From contig JAQXDL010000044.1 in the NCBI GenBank assembly GCA_029251375.1, positions 124,001 through 188,000 of the forward strand: 64,000 nt of DNA, in the 5' to 3' direction. This stretch comes from Pseudomonadales bacterium (GTDB lineage: Bacteria > Pseudomonadota > Gammaproteobacteria > Pseudomonadales > Azotimanducaceae). The translations under genes were made by a program, and so were the position numbers. Shown piece by piece: positions 44,463-54,340 of the stretch (the first letter of the stretch is position 1; each line of letters begins with the position of its first letter). The notes under the pieces were generated by a model. The model did no database searches, had not been told where the DNA came from, and worked only from the letters and a program-made list of their open reading frames with translations.

Positions 44463-47400
44463 TTGACTAGCTCATCTAGCTCTTCGATAAGCGCCCGAGG
44501 TGGCATGTCATAAAACACGCCGGAACCGTTGCTGCGATTCATACCACGCAGGAATAAATAGCAGACACCACCAAAGTGTTGATCGTAGTCATAGTTTTCC
44601 ATTGATTGTGCCAGATATCGGTTCAAGGCCACGGTATAAATCAGATACTGTAGGTCGTATTGGTGGTGCAGCATCGCTGCGTTTAGTTGTTCGTCTTCAT
44701 ATAAAGACTGTTCTGATCCTAGATCGTTAGATTTGTAGTCGATTAAGTAGAATTTGCCATCAACCTGGACAATCAAGTCGATGAAGCCTGTCATCATACC
44801 TTCAACCTTCGCAATCGATAGACTGCGATGCTGCTCAAGATACCCGGCAGCTTGAATAGTGCTGATGAATTCTTGGGTTAGTGCGGCGGGAAAGTGGAAC
44901 TCTAACTCGTTGAGTCGATGCTTCGATTGAATATCAGCAAGACAAAAGTCGACGTCTTGCGACATGCTGGTCTCAAGAATATCAACCAACCAGCCCTCTA
45001 AAACCGTCGACCACTCATCTTGATTGTCCAGCAGACCGAAGCGTGGCAAATATTCTCGGGCAACGGCGGTTATTTCGGCAGCGGTTGCATGAAAAGCCAA
45101 GTGCTCCATCAAGTCATGTAGAGCAATACCAATTCTGGCGCCCCTTGGGAACGTGAAGCGAGAGAACTCCGCTGTCGGGCTTGCAACCTTGGTTGTCTCA
45201 GGTTCATCGTCACCGAAGCCTGCAACAATATCCTTTGGATGGTCGATATCTGCCTCTGGACTGTTTCGGCTTAAGTTACGTGTCAGTCCCGTATAACTGT
45301 GCACGCGCCATGAGTTATCAATACTTGGCAAAGCCGCAGGCGCAACGAGTGCGTCAGGTACTGTTTGATCGAGGTAGCTTGTTCTGGTGATCTTTAGTTC
45401 TACCTGCGTAAACAACGCCGCCGGTAGTTTCGTTAAGCTCTCATGCCAGGGGCAGGACTCATCTCCCAGACCAAGCAGTTTGGCAATGGCATACTTATGC
45501 AGATCGTTGTAATTAGGTAGACCAAGATAGCATTTGTATTTTGCTCGGGTGAACGCCACGTAGAGTAATCGCATATCTTCATCGAAGGCTTCTTTTGCCG
45601 CCAGCTGTTCGTGATCCCCCGACTTGATATGTAGCACCGGCGCGAAGGCGTTAGCCTCGGTTTGCTCATGAACAAGCCAGGTTTTCGGTTTTCTGGCACT
45701 TACTCCAAACCCTGATACGGGAATCATGACAATGTCATATTCCAACCCCTTAGCGGCATGCATGGTGACAATCTGAACGAGATGTTGATCGCTTTCAAGC
45801 CGAAGCTGGCTGTCTTCGTTTGAGAATTCTTGCGCCAGACTAAGTTCTCTTGAAAACCAATTGACCAGTTGATGCTGGCCGGGGTGGCTCACACTTCGAG
45901 TTTGAAGCAGTTCCGCTAGATGACGTAAGTTGGTGATTTGTCGCTCCCCGTCTACTTGCGATAACCATTTCTCGCTGAGCTTACGATGGCGGATGAGATG
46001 ATTAATTGCCGCGGCTATATCGATACTCGACCAGAGCCGGTGGTATTCCTGAAACTCACTTAATACCGACTGTTGTAGATATACATCGTGATCAAGTGCA
46101 GCGATATGAGAAATTTGATTTTGCATCAGTTGCGTTGCAAGAGCCGCTTTGATTGCACCTTCGTTGTTAGGCTCGATAACCGCCAATAAAAATTGTCTGA
46201 TGTCTTTGGCTGTGTCGGTGTTGAAGATACTGTCCTGAGTCAGGTAAACACTGCGAATACCGCGCGCGCTGAGTGACTGGCGCGCCATTCTTGCATGTTT
46301 TTTTGTTCTTACGAGGAACGCGATTTGGCCCGCTTGCAAGGGTTTACCGTTTACCAAGGCACCGTCCCGTTGAGCTAAGCTGAGTAATTCTGCAGTGGTC
46401 TCTGCTGCATCCTCCATCGCTGCTTGAGTAATATCGTCTGTTTTTCCATCGGCGGGGTTAGCGACAGTAATCGAAAAGGGCGTTTGATGTTCACCGCCTA
46501 TAGTAAAAGATTTTGCAAGATTCGGGGCGGCAGCGTCTGCTAGTTCGAACGGTATATCTGCGTCGTTACCAAATACGTCTGTCGCGCCGAATAGATGATT
46601 CACTGCTTGCACCATGGCTGGAGTTGAGCGCCAGTTGGTCGATAGGGATTGAATGGTGCTGTCAGTCGTTGTGGTTACTTGGCGTTTGGCATTGATGTAC
46701 GTATAAATATCGGCGCCGCGAAATTGATAAATTGCTTGTTTGGGATCGCCGATAAAAAACAATCCGATGTCGTTAGAATTCGGATAAATGGCGGAGAAGA
46801 TACCGTATTGAAGATCGTCGGTATCCTGAAACTCATCGATCATTGCAACGGGCCAAGTGCCGCTTAGTCGGGTTGCCAGTGGGGACCCATTTTCACCTTG
46901 TAACACCTCATGCACGCTCGCAAGCAAGTCATCAAGGGTGAGTTGGCTAAGCTGTCGCTTGTACAGTGCCAGGTTGTCGCGCATGGCATTGAATAACGTA
47001 TGCCACAGGTTGTACTCGATTTGTTCTACAACATAGGCGCGCTGATAGATGCTTTCAATGAGTTGAAAGATTTCATGCTCAAGTGGTGTCGTTGCTTTTG
47101 CTACCGCTGATTGAAAGTTGTCTTTAGACCAATGTATCCACGCAGATGGATCGAGACGCTCGGAATGACAGTAGTCGCGGATATCAGCAAAACGTTTTTT
47201 TGACATTTTTGTCTTGTTGTAGCCGCAGTCGATAATGCGTTGTTCAATATCATCTGCGAGCCACATTTCCTTTGCACGCGTATCATCCTGAGTAAGTGCA
47301 GGTAACAATTCTGAAACGTCTAGAAAACTTGGTTTAATTGTCAGGTTATGTCTTGCAAGGTAGGGCCTCATCTCCTGCAATACAGCTGTAGGGTTTCTCC

Positions 47401-47962
47401 AGCGACCAAGGGCTATATTTCTATCGGTTGCGGGCAGAGTCAATATCCGGCTGCGAAAACAATCCTCTGCTGCCATCTGCATAAGCCGGTCTTTGTCACC
47501 CTCAAGGTCCTGATCAAACAAGGTGCCTGTCTCGAAAGAGTGTTCTGTCAGTACCCGTGAGCAAAAACTATGGATGGTGAAGATCGATGCTTCATCCATC
47601 ATCTGTAGTGCGGCTGTCAGTAGTTTTCGGTCCCGGGGTTTATCAGCGGAGGACGAATACAAATGGGTTAAGAACTCATCGTCTTCTTTTGTAACCACAG
47701 CTTCCCCTGAAAACACCTCGCGTGCTAGCACAAGGCGCTGCCGCACCCTATGACGTAGTTCGTCAGTAGCAGCAATCGTGAAGGTCAGAACGAGTATTTG
47801 ATTCGGTGCCAGTGGCGATCGCCTCAATTGAGCGTCATCATCGTGACCAAGGATCAAGCGCAGGTACAGGTTAGTAATGGTATAGGTTTTTCCGGTACCC
47901 GCGCTGGCTTCAATGAGTTGATGGCCTGTGAGGGGGAATAAACCGGTGATGAGTTGTGTCAC
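44459..47962 (-). CDS. recB: Exodeoxyribonuclease V subunit RecB
   Basis: A 1167 aa helicase-nuclease, the 3'-5' motor and nuclease of RecBCD. The Walker A ASAGTGKTYT is at residues 19-28, followed by ILVLTFTIAATDELR, Walker B region MIDEFQDTDDLQ, and GLFFIGDPKQAIYQFRGADI. The C-terminal nuclease domain has GIALHDLMEH (His matching E. coli H956), GFIDLIVQ (Asp1062) and LIDYKSN (Asp1075, Lys1077), with the 13-residue spacing of E. coli Asp1067/Asp1080. It overlaps recC by 4 nt and recD by 4 nt. Likely cotranscribed as one operon in the order recC-recB-recD. Confidence 0.96.
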   Translation of the reverse strand: MTQLITGLFPLTGHQLIEASAGTGKTYTITNLYLRLILGHDDDAQLRRSPLAPNQILVLTFTIAATDELRHRVRQRLVLAREVFSGEAVVTKEDDEFLTHLYSSSADKPRDRKLLTAALQMMDEASIFTIHSFCSRVLTEHSFETGTLFDQDLEGDKDRLMQMAAEDCFRSRILTLPATDRNIALGRWRNPTAVLQEMRPYLARHNLTIKPSFLDVSELLPALTQDDTRAKEMWLADDIEQRIIDCGYNKTKMSKKRFADIRDYCHSERLDPSAWIHWSKDNFQSAVAKATTPLEHEIFQLIESIYQRAYVVEQIEYNLWHTLFNAMRDNLALYKRQLSQLTLDDLLASVHEVLQGENGSPLATRLSGTWPVAMIDEFQDTDDLQYGIFSAIYPNSNDIGLFFIGDPKQAIYQFRGADIYTYINAKRQVTTTTDSTIQSLSTNWRSTPAMVQAVNHLFGATDVFGNDADIPFELADAAAPNLAKSFTIGGEHQTPFSITVANPADGKTDDITQAAMEDAAETTAELLSLAQRDGALVNGKPLQAGQIAFLVRTKKHARMARQSLSARGIRSVYLTQDSIFNTDTAKDIRQFLLAVIEPNNEGAIKAALATQLMQNQISHIAALDHDVYLQQSVLSEFQEYHRLWSSIDIAAAINHLIRHRKLSEKWLSQVDGERQITNLRHLAELLQTRSVSHPGQHQLVNWFSRELSLAQEFSNEDSQLRLESDQHLVQIVTMHAAKGLEYDIVMIPVSGFGVSARKPKTWLVHEQTEANAFAPVLHIKSGDHEQLAAKEAFDEDMRLLYVAFTRAKYKCYLGLPNYNDLHKYAIAKLLGLGDESCPWHESLTKLPAALFTQVELKITRTSYLDQTVPDALVAPAALPSIDNSWRVHSYTGLTRNLSRNSPEADIDHPKDIVAGFGDDEPETTKVASPTAEFSRFTFPRGARIGIALHDLMEHLAFHATAAEITAVAREYLPRFGLLDNQDEWSTVLEGWLVDILETSMSQDVDFCLADIQSKHRLNELEFHFPAALTQEFISTIQAAGYLEQHRSLSIAKVEGMMTGFIDLIVQVDGKFYLIDYKSNDLGSEQSLYEDEQLNAAMLHHQYDLQYLIYTVALNRYLAQSMENYDYDQHFGGVCYLFLRGMNRSNGSGVFYDMPPRALIEELDELVK

Positions 47963-50900
47963 TTCAACACCTCTCGATGGGACTCGATTGGTCCAAAAAT
48001 TGTTCGGGCGACAGTAACAAATCGCTCGGTAAGATCATTTGGAATGCTGTAGAGCCTTTGATAGTAGCGGTCTGCAGCTTCTGTGTTGGTGTTAAATTGG
48101 TGGCCGTTGTAACTGCTGATCGCCGCGGCTAGTGCTTCGCTATGACTTTTATCTTTAGCGATCTTCTCAAAATAGGCGCCGCTAGTTTCAGGGATAAACA
48201 CCAAAGGTTTACTTAAACCTTCGCGATATAGGTCGGTTAACTCACAGAGATATTTTTGCGCATCGATTTTTGAGACGGGCGACAATTGCTCAACGACAAC
48301 TTTTTTTTGATTGAGGGAAACGAATGTACTGCTATTGGTCATGCCAGAGGCACACAGGAATAGATGTTTTATCCAACAACCTACCAATTGCCGTTTATGA
48401 AGTTTGCTGGTTCGACCTTCTATAAGGCATTCACCTAATAGATTGATTGATCCAGTGATCGAGCCATTTTGATAATCAAGTTGGTTCGAAAATATTGTTG
48501 TAGACTGATTCGGCAACTCACTCAGGCTGGTTTGGAGTCTTTCGTAAACTGATTCTGCTCTGTCCTGCTGCGCGCGAAGTTGATCTGCGCCAATTGATCC
48601 TGTCATCAACAGTCCGGATGCGCGTTGTCGGGCTTCCCATAGCTGAATGTCGTCACCTGCGATTAATGTTTTTAAGCCACTATCTGCCAATTGGTATTTG
48701 TCTAGCCCATCTAACTCAAAGGGTTCGACTTCGTCCAGAGAGCTGTCTTCATCTTCGGTAAAATAAATGCCAATGTGGTTTAAGTAGGCTTTCGCGGGAT
48801 GTCTGTAAAACGCCGTGAGTTCATCGACGGTGATAATTAGATGTTCATCAGAAGCCGCAAACACTTCATCAATAAATGTGATGGGTGCTTGTTGTTTCGT
48901 CAGTGCATTGAACCACTGGGTTTGATAGCTCACTAGTTGGTTTGTACTCGAGCTTGATTCGCTGGCGAAATAGCGTGCATTGAACGGCTGCAGTGGTTGT
49001 TCAATGATTGGGTCTTCATCATAGATGCGCGTTAAGTAGTCTCGTAGTTCAGCTACTAGTACAGAAGGTGGTTTCTCTTTATTGTCTTTTACACTGCGGC
49101 CAACATAGCTCACATATAAGGTCTGCTCCGCCGACAACATCGCTTCTAGAAATAAATAGCGGTCATCGTGGCGTTTCGATCGGTCGCCTTTGCGATAATC
49201 TGTTGTCATTAGATCAAAGCTTGGAGATTTGTCATTCCGCGGATAGGCGCCGTCATTCATACCGATTAAACAAACCACTTTAAAAGGAATGCTGCGCATC
49301 GGTACCAAGGTCGCAAAGGTTACGCCACCCGAAACGAAACCGCGTGACTGGTTTGATCCGGACAGTTGTTCATTGAGCCAGAACTGAATCAATCGCCTAG
49401 TAATCGGTACATCAAGGCCTGTTTGCAGGGTTTGCTTTAGCAAGTTCGAAAGCGTGTCCGATATCAAATCCAGGGTCAGTTCATCCTCAAGATCGACGGC
49501 AAAAAAATCTTCCAGCATGTGGCTTAATAAAAGTTGCCATTTTTCGGCAGTTGCATCAACTGCCAAGGATTGGCGATAGTCCGCTAACAAATCGATGATG
49601 TTGCACAGGGTGCCAAGTAATTCGCTATCGCCCGGTGTTATGTTCGTCGGCGCAATATTATTAAAGACCGTAGTGTCATCAGAAACCATTGCGAAGCCGA
49701 GCAGCAGACGCTTTAAACCGAACCACCAGGTGTTGGAGTCTGAGTCTGGTAGACCCCACTGTTTTGCTTTTTCCTGCCCGTCGATTTCCCAACGTATTCC
49801 CGCTTGTTTGATCCAATCGATGATTTTGGTCAAATCTTGCTGTTCCAGTTTGAATTTTGCAGCGATGGCGGGGACTTCAAGAAAGTCGATGACCTCTGTC
49901 GTGGTCAATCGCATGTTGGGTAGTGACAGAAGTCGATCAAATGCAGCGAGCAAGGTCGACTCTAGATTTGCTGGCTGATCGGTAATCGCATAGCGAATCG
50001 TTTTTTGGAATACGCTGTGGATGTAAGGGGTGTATTCACTGATGTTAGGCGCCATGACAATAATATCGGCGGGTCTGATCGTCTTACCGCGCTGCGCGGC
50101 GACGTCGATCATATTCAAGAGCTGATCGTGCAGTACCTCGATTTCTCGCATGGGGCTGTGGCAAGCGTGAATCTGGATGCTTTTATCATCAGGCTGTCGG
50201 GTTAACTTGCCCGGCAGTGTTTCAGTTGACTGCAGAAATACGCCGCCCATTTCTAGGTTGAGTATGTCGTTCTTCATTTGACCTAATTGCGATCCGGACT
50301 TATCAAGCACAAACGCTTCCTGCGTCGCCAGTCCATTAGTTTCCAACAATAACTCAAAGAATTCGCGTCCCTGCTTGCCCATCGAGGCGAGCAGGGGGTT
50401 GCCGATTTCAAGATAGTCATCATCAACGAGGCTCGCGTCATCAGCCTTTGTGTTGCCAGCGTTCGAGTTAGAAGATTGCACCATTTTGCGTATTGAATGT
50501 TTTGCTTCTTCCTTTTCCGAGACGATATCACCCCAATAGTGTTCTGATGGGTTTAGGAAATAGATATTTACATCCAGAAAGCTTGAAACCGCTTGCAAGG
50601 TCTGCATGTGAATCGCCGGTAAGGATGACAAACCAAACACGTGGATAGTTTCCGGCAGCGCAGCGGGGAGTCTATCGATTGCTTGGGTCGCTGATATAAA
50701 TGTCTGGTGTAGATAAGCGCGGTGTTGCTGAGAATTTGCGCCGGTTTCGCCAATCAACTTGCGCCACAAAGAGCTCTGCCAGGGTGAGTCTGGTGAATCT
50801 TTACCGGCTTCCCAGTCGTTGATCCAATCAGGCCTATAGATGAGATACTGATCGAGTAGGCCAGAGATGGCGTCGCTTAATTGATACAGTCTTAGTTGTG

Positions 50901-51258
50901 AATCATCGCCGTCTAGATAGCGTTGTACTTGTGCGAATTGTTCCCCAGTGGCGCTCGGCAGCAATTTCATCACCTGCCAGGTCATCAAATGTCGAGCGAA
51001 TGGCGATTCGTTAGGTAGTTTCTCGGCTGGAATCAGAGATTGATAAAAGCGCCAAATCAATTCGGCCGGCAGGATGCATTCAACATTGGCAGAGATACCC
51101 GATTGTTCAGCGAGCCTTACCTTGAGCCATTGGCCTATGCCAAAGCTCTGTACGACTACCGTTGTCGGTTTGAACGGGTCGTGACGCTGCTGTCGTTGCC
51201 TATCGCAGAAAGCATCGACGAGTTTAGCCATGTTGTTTGATTGCAGGAGTTGTAGCAA
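47959..51258 (-). CDS. recC: Exodeoxyribonuclease V subunit RecC
   Basis: A 1099 aa protein that, as RecC, recognises Chi and splits the DNA strands for RecB and RecD. The N-terminus LLQSNNMAKLV and TTVVVQSFGIGQWLKVRLAEQSGISANVE match E. coli RecC's early region; GVTFATLVPMRSIPFKVVCLIGMNDGAYPR is the typical family block in the second half. The start is a TTG at 51256-51258, since no ATG or GTG fits; an ATT at 51262-51264 is an alternative. It is the first gene of the recC-recB-recD operon and overlaps recB by 4 nt. Confidence 0.94.
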   Translation of the reverse strand: MLQLLQSNNMAKLVDAFCDRQRQQRHDPFKPTTVVVQSFGIGQWLKVRLAEQSGISANVECILPAELIWRFYQSLIPAEKLPNESPFARHLMTWQVMKLLPSATGEQFAQVQRYLDGDDSQLRLYQLSDAISGLLDQYLIYRPDWINDWEAGKDSPDSPWQSSLWRKLIGETGANSQQHRAYLHQTFISATQAIDRLPAALPETIHVFGLSSLPAIHMQTLQAVSSFLDVNIYFLNPSEHYWGDIVSEKEEAKHSIRKMVQSSNSNAGNTKADDASLVDDDYLEIGNPLLASMGKQGREFFELLLETNGLATQEAFVLDKSGSQLGQMKNDILNLEMGGVFLQSTETLPGKLTRQPDDKSIQIHACHSPMREIEVLHDQLLNMIDVAAQRGKTIRPADIIVMAPNISEYTPYIHSVFQKTIRYAITDQPANLESTLLAAFDRLLSLPNMRLTTTEVIDFLEVPAIAAKFKLEQQDLTKIIDWIKQAGIRWEIDGQEKAKQWGLPDSDSNTWWFGLKRLLLGFAMVSDDTTVFNNIAPTNITPGDSELLGTLCNIIDLLADYRQSLAVDATAEKWQLLLSHMLEDFFAVDLEDELTLDLISDTLSNLLKQTLQTGLDVPITRRLIQFWLNEQLSGSNQSRGFVSGGVTFATLVPMRSIPFKVVCLIGMNDGAYPRNDKSPSFDLMTTDYRKGDRSKRHDDRYLFLEAMLSAEQTLYVSYVGRSVKDNKEKPPSVLVAELRDYLTRIYDEDPIIEQPLQPFNARYFASESSSSTNQLVSYQTQWFNALTKQQAPITFIDEVFAASDEHLIITVDELTAFYRHPAKAYLNHIGIYFTEDEDSSLDEVEPFELDGLDKYQLADSGLKTLIAGDDIQLWEARQRASGLLMTGSIGADQLRAQQDRAESVYERLQTSLSELPNQSTTIFSNQLDYQNGSITGSINLLGECLIEGRTSKLHKRQLVGCWIKHLFLCASGMTNSSTFVSLNQKKVVVEQLSPVSKIDAQKYLCELTDLYREGLSKPLVFIPETSGAYFEKIAKDKSHSEALAAAISSYNGHQFNTNTEAADRYYQRLYSIPNDLTERFVTVARTIFGPIESHREVLK

Positions 51259-51296
51259 CGAAATCGCTTTTTTAGTTGGAGGTTACAATGATTGTA

Positions 51297-52283
51297 TCAA
51301 TCTGCTAACAGCAATTCCCTGATTTTTGTGACCGCGTCGATACCTTCTTCTTCAGATTCGGCACAGGGCTTTATATTGAACATTGAGCAGCCTGCTTCTT
51401 TATATTGCCGTAGGAATGCTGCAATCTTTTCTGGCGACCCATAGGGGCTGTATTTTTCAAATGCATCAAAGGGCATTTGATAAAATTCCCTCATTTCTTT
51501 GGCGATAATTTCCCGAGCTCGTGCTTCGTCCTTATTTATACCCACCCAAACTTGTAAACCATGTTGCCAGTTTATCTGACCTCTATTGGCTTGCTCCGCG
51601 TGTGCTTCAACCTGTTGGGTTGCATTTGCGAAGCGTTGCGGTGAACACCAAACACTTAACCAGCCTTCACTGTATAGGCCTGCCCGTCGAATCGCGGCAT
51701 CTACACGACCGCCGACGACTATGGGTATGGCAGGCTTTACAGAGGGCTTTATGAGTGCATTTTCGAACTGAAAAAACTCGCCTTGGTGCGAGTAAGGCTC
51801 TCCCGTCATCAAGGCGCGGATGATTTCTAGGCATTCATTCGTTTGCCTGCCTCGCGTTTTGGGATTGACACCACAAATCTCCATCTCATGCCTATCTTCG
51901 CCGCCAATACCTACGCCGAGAATAATTCGCCCAGGTGCTGACTGAGACAAGGTCGCTAGCTGTCGAGCAACCGGCACCGGATGACGCAGGGCTAGCAGGT
52001 AAACACCAAGGCAGACCTTTAGAGTCGGATGAGTGGCGGCGATGGTGGCAGCGTTAATCATGCCATCCATACCCATGCCCGTATGAAAGCTGACGTGATC
52101 CGCCATAAAAACGTGATCAATACCCTGATTACCAATACGGCTGATGAGATCCTGACGCCTGCTTAGATCCCCCGCAAGCATGGCTGGCGTGGCAACCGTG
52201 CCGACTTGGATTGACGGAGTTGGAATCTTTGTTGTTGAGTCAGTCAAGATAACCTCATGGCATTCGCTATTGTCAGTGATCAT
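51297..52283 (-). CDS. LLM (luciferase-like) class flavin-dependent oxidoreductase
   Basis: A 328 aa TIM-barrel oxidoreductase of the bacterial-luciferase class, using FMN or F420. The signature regions are VFMADHVSFHTGMG, the GVYLLALRHPVPVARQLATLSQSAPGRIILGVGIGGEDRHEMEICGV run (quoted in part), FFQFENALIKPSVKPAIPIVVGGR, and the late LQVWVGINKDEARAR and FNIKPCA. Expected to oxidise or reduce small organics, sometimes sulfonates. It lies downstream of and convergent to nothing obvious; recC starts 39 nt below it on the same strand. Cofactor and substrate unknown. Confidence 0.9.
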   Translation of the reverse strand: MITDNSECHEVILTDSTTKIPTPSIQVGTVATPAMLAGDLSRRQDLISRIGNQGIDHVFMADHVSFHTGMGMDGMINAATIAATHPTLKVCLGVYLLALRHPVPVARQLATLSQSAPGRIILGVGIGGEDRHEMEICGVNPKTRGRQTNECLEIIRALMTGEPYSHQGEFFQFENALIKPSVKPAIPIVVGGRVDAAIRRAGLYSEGWLSVWCSPQRFANATQQVEAHAEQANRGQINWQHGLQVWVGINKDEARAREIIAKEMREFYQMPFDAFEKYSPYGSPEKIAAFLRQYKEAGCSMFNIKPCAESEEEGIDAVTKIRELLLAD

Positions 52284-52424
52284 ACAATACGGATTCGAAC
52301 AAGTTTGTGCCAGTCGTGCGAGTTAATGGAATTTTGACAAAAATGGGTATGATATTTTGTCTGATCACGGCATAGTTTACGGACCGCTTTTGGTCAAAAA
52401 ATAAAAAACAAGGGATGGTAGTCA

Positions 52425-53963
52425 GTGTCTGAAGTTAAAGATGAAACACAGAATCAACCCAAGGCAGGATTAAGTGCTTGGGTACTTGGCTCCTACGGTG
52501 CCCCAGCCACACCGTTAGCGATGGTTGCCTTGCCTATGGCAGTTTACCTGCCAGCGGTATATGCAGATTCTGATGGCTTCGGTTTGGGTCTGGCTTTTGT
52601 TGGGTTGGTTTTAGTACTGGCAAGGATATTCGACGGTTTTACCGATCCTATTATTGGTTTTATCTCGGATCGATCTAGGACTCGATGGGGGCGACGTAAA
52701 CCTTTTGTCTTGTTGGGTACGCCGATATACATTTTCGGCATATGCATGCTGTTTATCCCTCCGATTGAGTTCTCGGACATCACTGTGTTTGGTTACACAA
52801 TGAATTCTGGTTATCCCTGGATGTTGGCCATGTTGGTAGTCACCTATGTCGGTTCAACTATCAAAGACGTACCCTATAGTGCCTGGGGTGCGGAGCTGTC
52901 CAGAAATTATCATGAACGCACATTGATCACGAGTTGGCGAGAGGGCTTCTCTGTTATCGGTTCACTGATAGGTGCTTTTACGCCGGCAATTATTTTCTTT
53001 TTTGGTTACGACAAACCAACGGACGCTGTGTACTTCTTATCATTGGCTATTGCTATTGTCATGCCGGTGTTGGTGATCAATATGCTGTTCTCGGTGCCGG
53101 AGTACCATGTGGAGGAGCGCAAGGCTGGTCCAATACCTCTGTTAGAGAGTTTTAAGTATGTTTGGCAGAACGATCCCTATAGACGTTTGATTATTGTCTT
53201 TCTATTTTCGACCATTGGTGCCGCAATGACCAATACACTTAGTTTCTTTTTTGTTAAGCATGTGTTGCTGGCAGGCGCGCTTTTTGGCTTCTACCTTGCG
53301 CCGTATTTTGTTTCACAATTGGTCGCGATTCCTCTTTGGTTTAAATTATCGAGAAGAATTGGTAAGCATCGTGCAACGATGGTTGCCATTGGTTGGTATG
53401 CCCTTTGGTCCTGTTGTATCCCGTTAATCGCGATGGCGCCGATGGAGTGGTTCGATGCGTTTCAAATTCAAAACCTTCTCGTGCTTTTCCCGGATGAAAC
53501 TCAGGCGGCTGCATTAGCGTATTTTGAAGGTAAGCCAACCGGAAAATTTCTTTTCTTTATTATTGTCATGTGTTTAAAGGGTTCCTCAATCGGCGCATTA
53601 TCCGCGTTGCCTTATGCCATGGCGGCGGATGTCATTGACCTAGATTCAGCGCAAACAGGAAAGCGCCAAGGTGGTGCTTATTTCTCGATTTGGTCAATGA
53701 CGAGAAAACTTGCCTACGCGTTGGGGCTCTTTGGTGGCACAAGCCTTGTTGTATTCTGGGGCTTTGATTCCTTGGCTGATCCGATGAATACAACTAATAC
53801 GCAGTTTTCTTTGTTGATGTTGGCTATTACTTATTCAGTAATCCCGGCTCTGTTTAAATTTGTCGCGATGCCTTTGCTTTGGAACTATCCTTTAACAGAA
53901 AAAAAGCTTGCTGAGGTTCAAGCAGAAATCGAATTTAATAATAGTCAATCTGACGGGGCATAG
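52425..53963 (+). CDS. MFS transporter of the GPH (MelB-like) family
   Basis: A 512 aa glycoside-pentoside-hexuronide type symporter. The loop 2-3 signature DGFTDPIIGFISDRSRTRWGRRKPFVLLGTPIYIFG (quoted in part) with its Asp/Arg pattern is diagnostic for the GPH family, which moves sugars or related polar molecules with Na+ or H+. Later helices include AWGAELSRNYHERTLITSWREGF and ALPYAMAADVIDLDSAQTGKRQGGAYFSIWSMTRKLAYALG (quoted in part). GTG start after a weak GGGATGG. Substrate cannot be told; no sugar-catabolic gene is adjacent. Confidence 0.92.
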   Translation: MSEVKDETQNQPKAGLSAWVLGSYGAPATPLAMVALPMAVYLPAVYADSDGFGLGLAFVGLVLVLARIFDGFTDPIIGFISDRSRTRWGRRKPFVLLGTPIYIFGICMLFIPPIEFSDITVFGYTMNSGYPWMLAMLVVTYVGSTIKDVPYSAWGAELSRNYHERTLITSWREGFSVIGSLIGAFTPAIIFFFGYDKPTDAVYFLSLAIAIVMPVLVINMLFSVPEYHVEERKAGPIPLLESFKYVWQNDPYRRLIIVFLFSTIGAAMTNTLSFFFVKHVLLAGALFGFYLAPYFVSQLVAIPLWFKLSRRIGKHRATMVAIGWYALWSCCIPLIAMAPMEWFDAFQIQNLLVLFPDETQAAALAYFEGKPTGKFLFFIIVMCLKGSSIGALSALPYAMAADVIDLDSAQTGKRQGGAYFSIWSMTRKLAYALGLFGGTSLVVFWGFDSLADPMNTTNTQFSLLMLAITYSVIPALFKFVAMPLLWNYPLTEKKLAEVQAEIEFNNSQSDGA

Positions 53964-54340
53964 GGACAGCTTAGTTGATGACCTATCGCCGCTTGCTGCG
54001 ATGGGCTATTTGTGGCCCAGTCTTGCCGAGTAGAAGATTGTTGATTGAACCTGAATCTTTCAGATTGGTTCGTTTCAACATCGGTACAAGAGGTCTTATC
54101 ACAGGCTAGTTCTGCAGGCCTGTAATGCATAGCCTTTTTCAAGTGACATCATCACGAAGTTAGCAAATGTTAGGCTTATTGGTGGGTATTTGTCCCGAAA
54201 AACGCAATGTACTCTTTCGTATATAACATTTTACGCAAGCTAAGCTTTGCTCTAAAGTACGCTCCTTAAATTTCGATACCTGTATACAACCCAGACAGTA
54301 TCTATATCTAACCACTAAACAATCTAAACGGAACACGAAA
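53964..54340. other. Intergenic region upstream of ilvC
   Basis: A 377 bp gap between the GPH transporter gene and ilvC. A small hairpin (TGGGC at 54002-54006 with GCCCA at 54015-54019) lies after the transporter gene, but has no T-run. An AT-rich stretch around 54210-54240 could be the ilvC promoter. No leader peptide or attenuator was recognised. Confidence 0.4.
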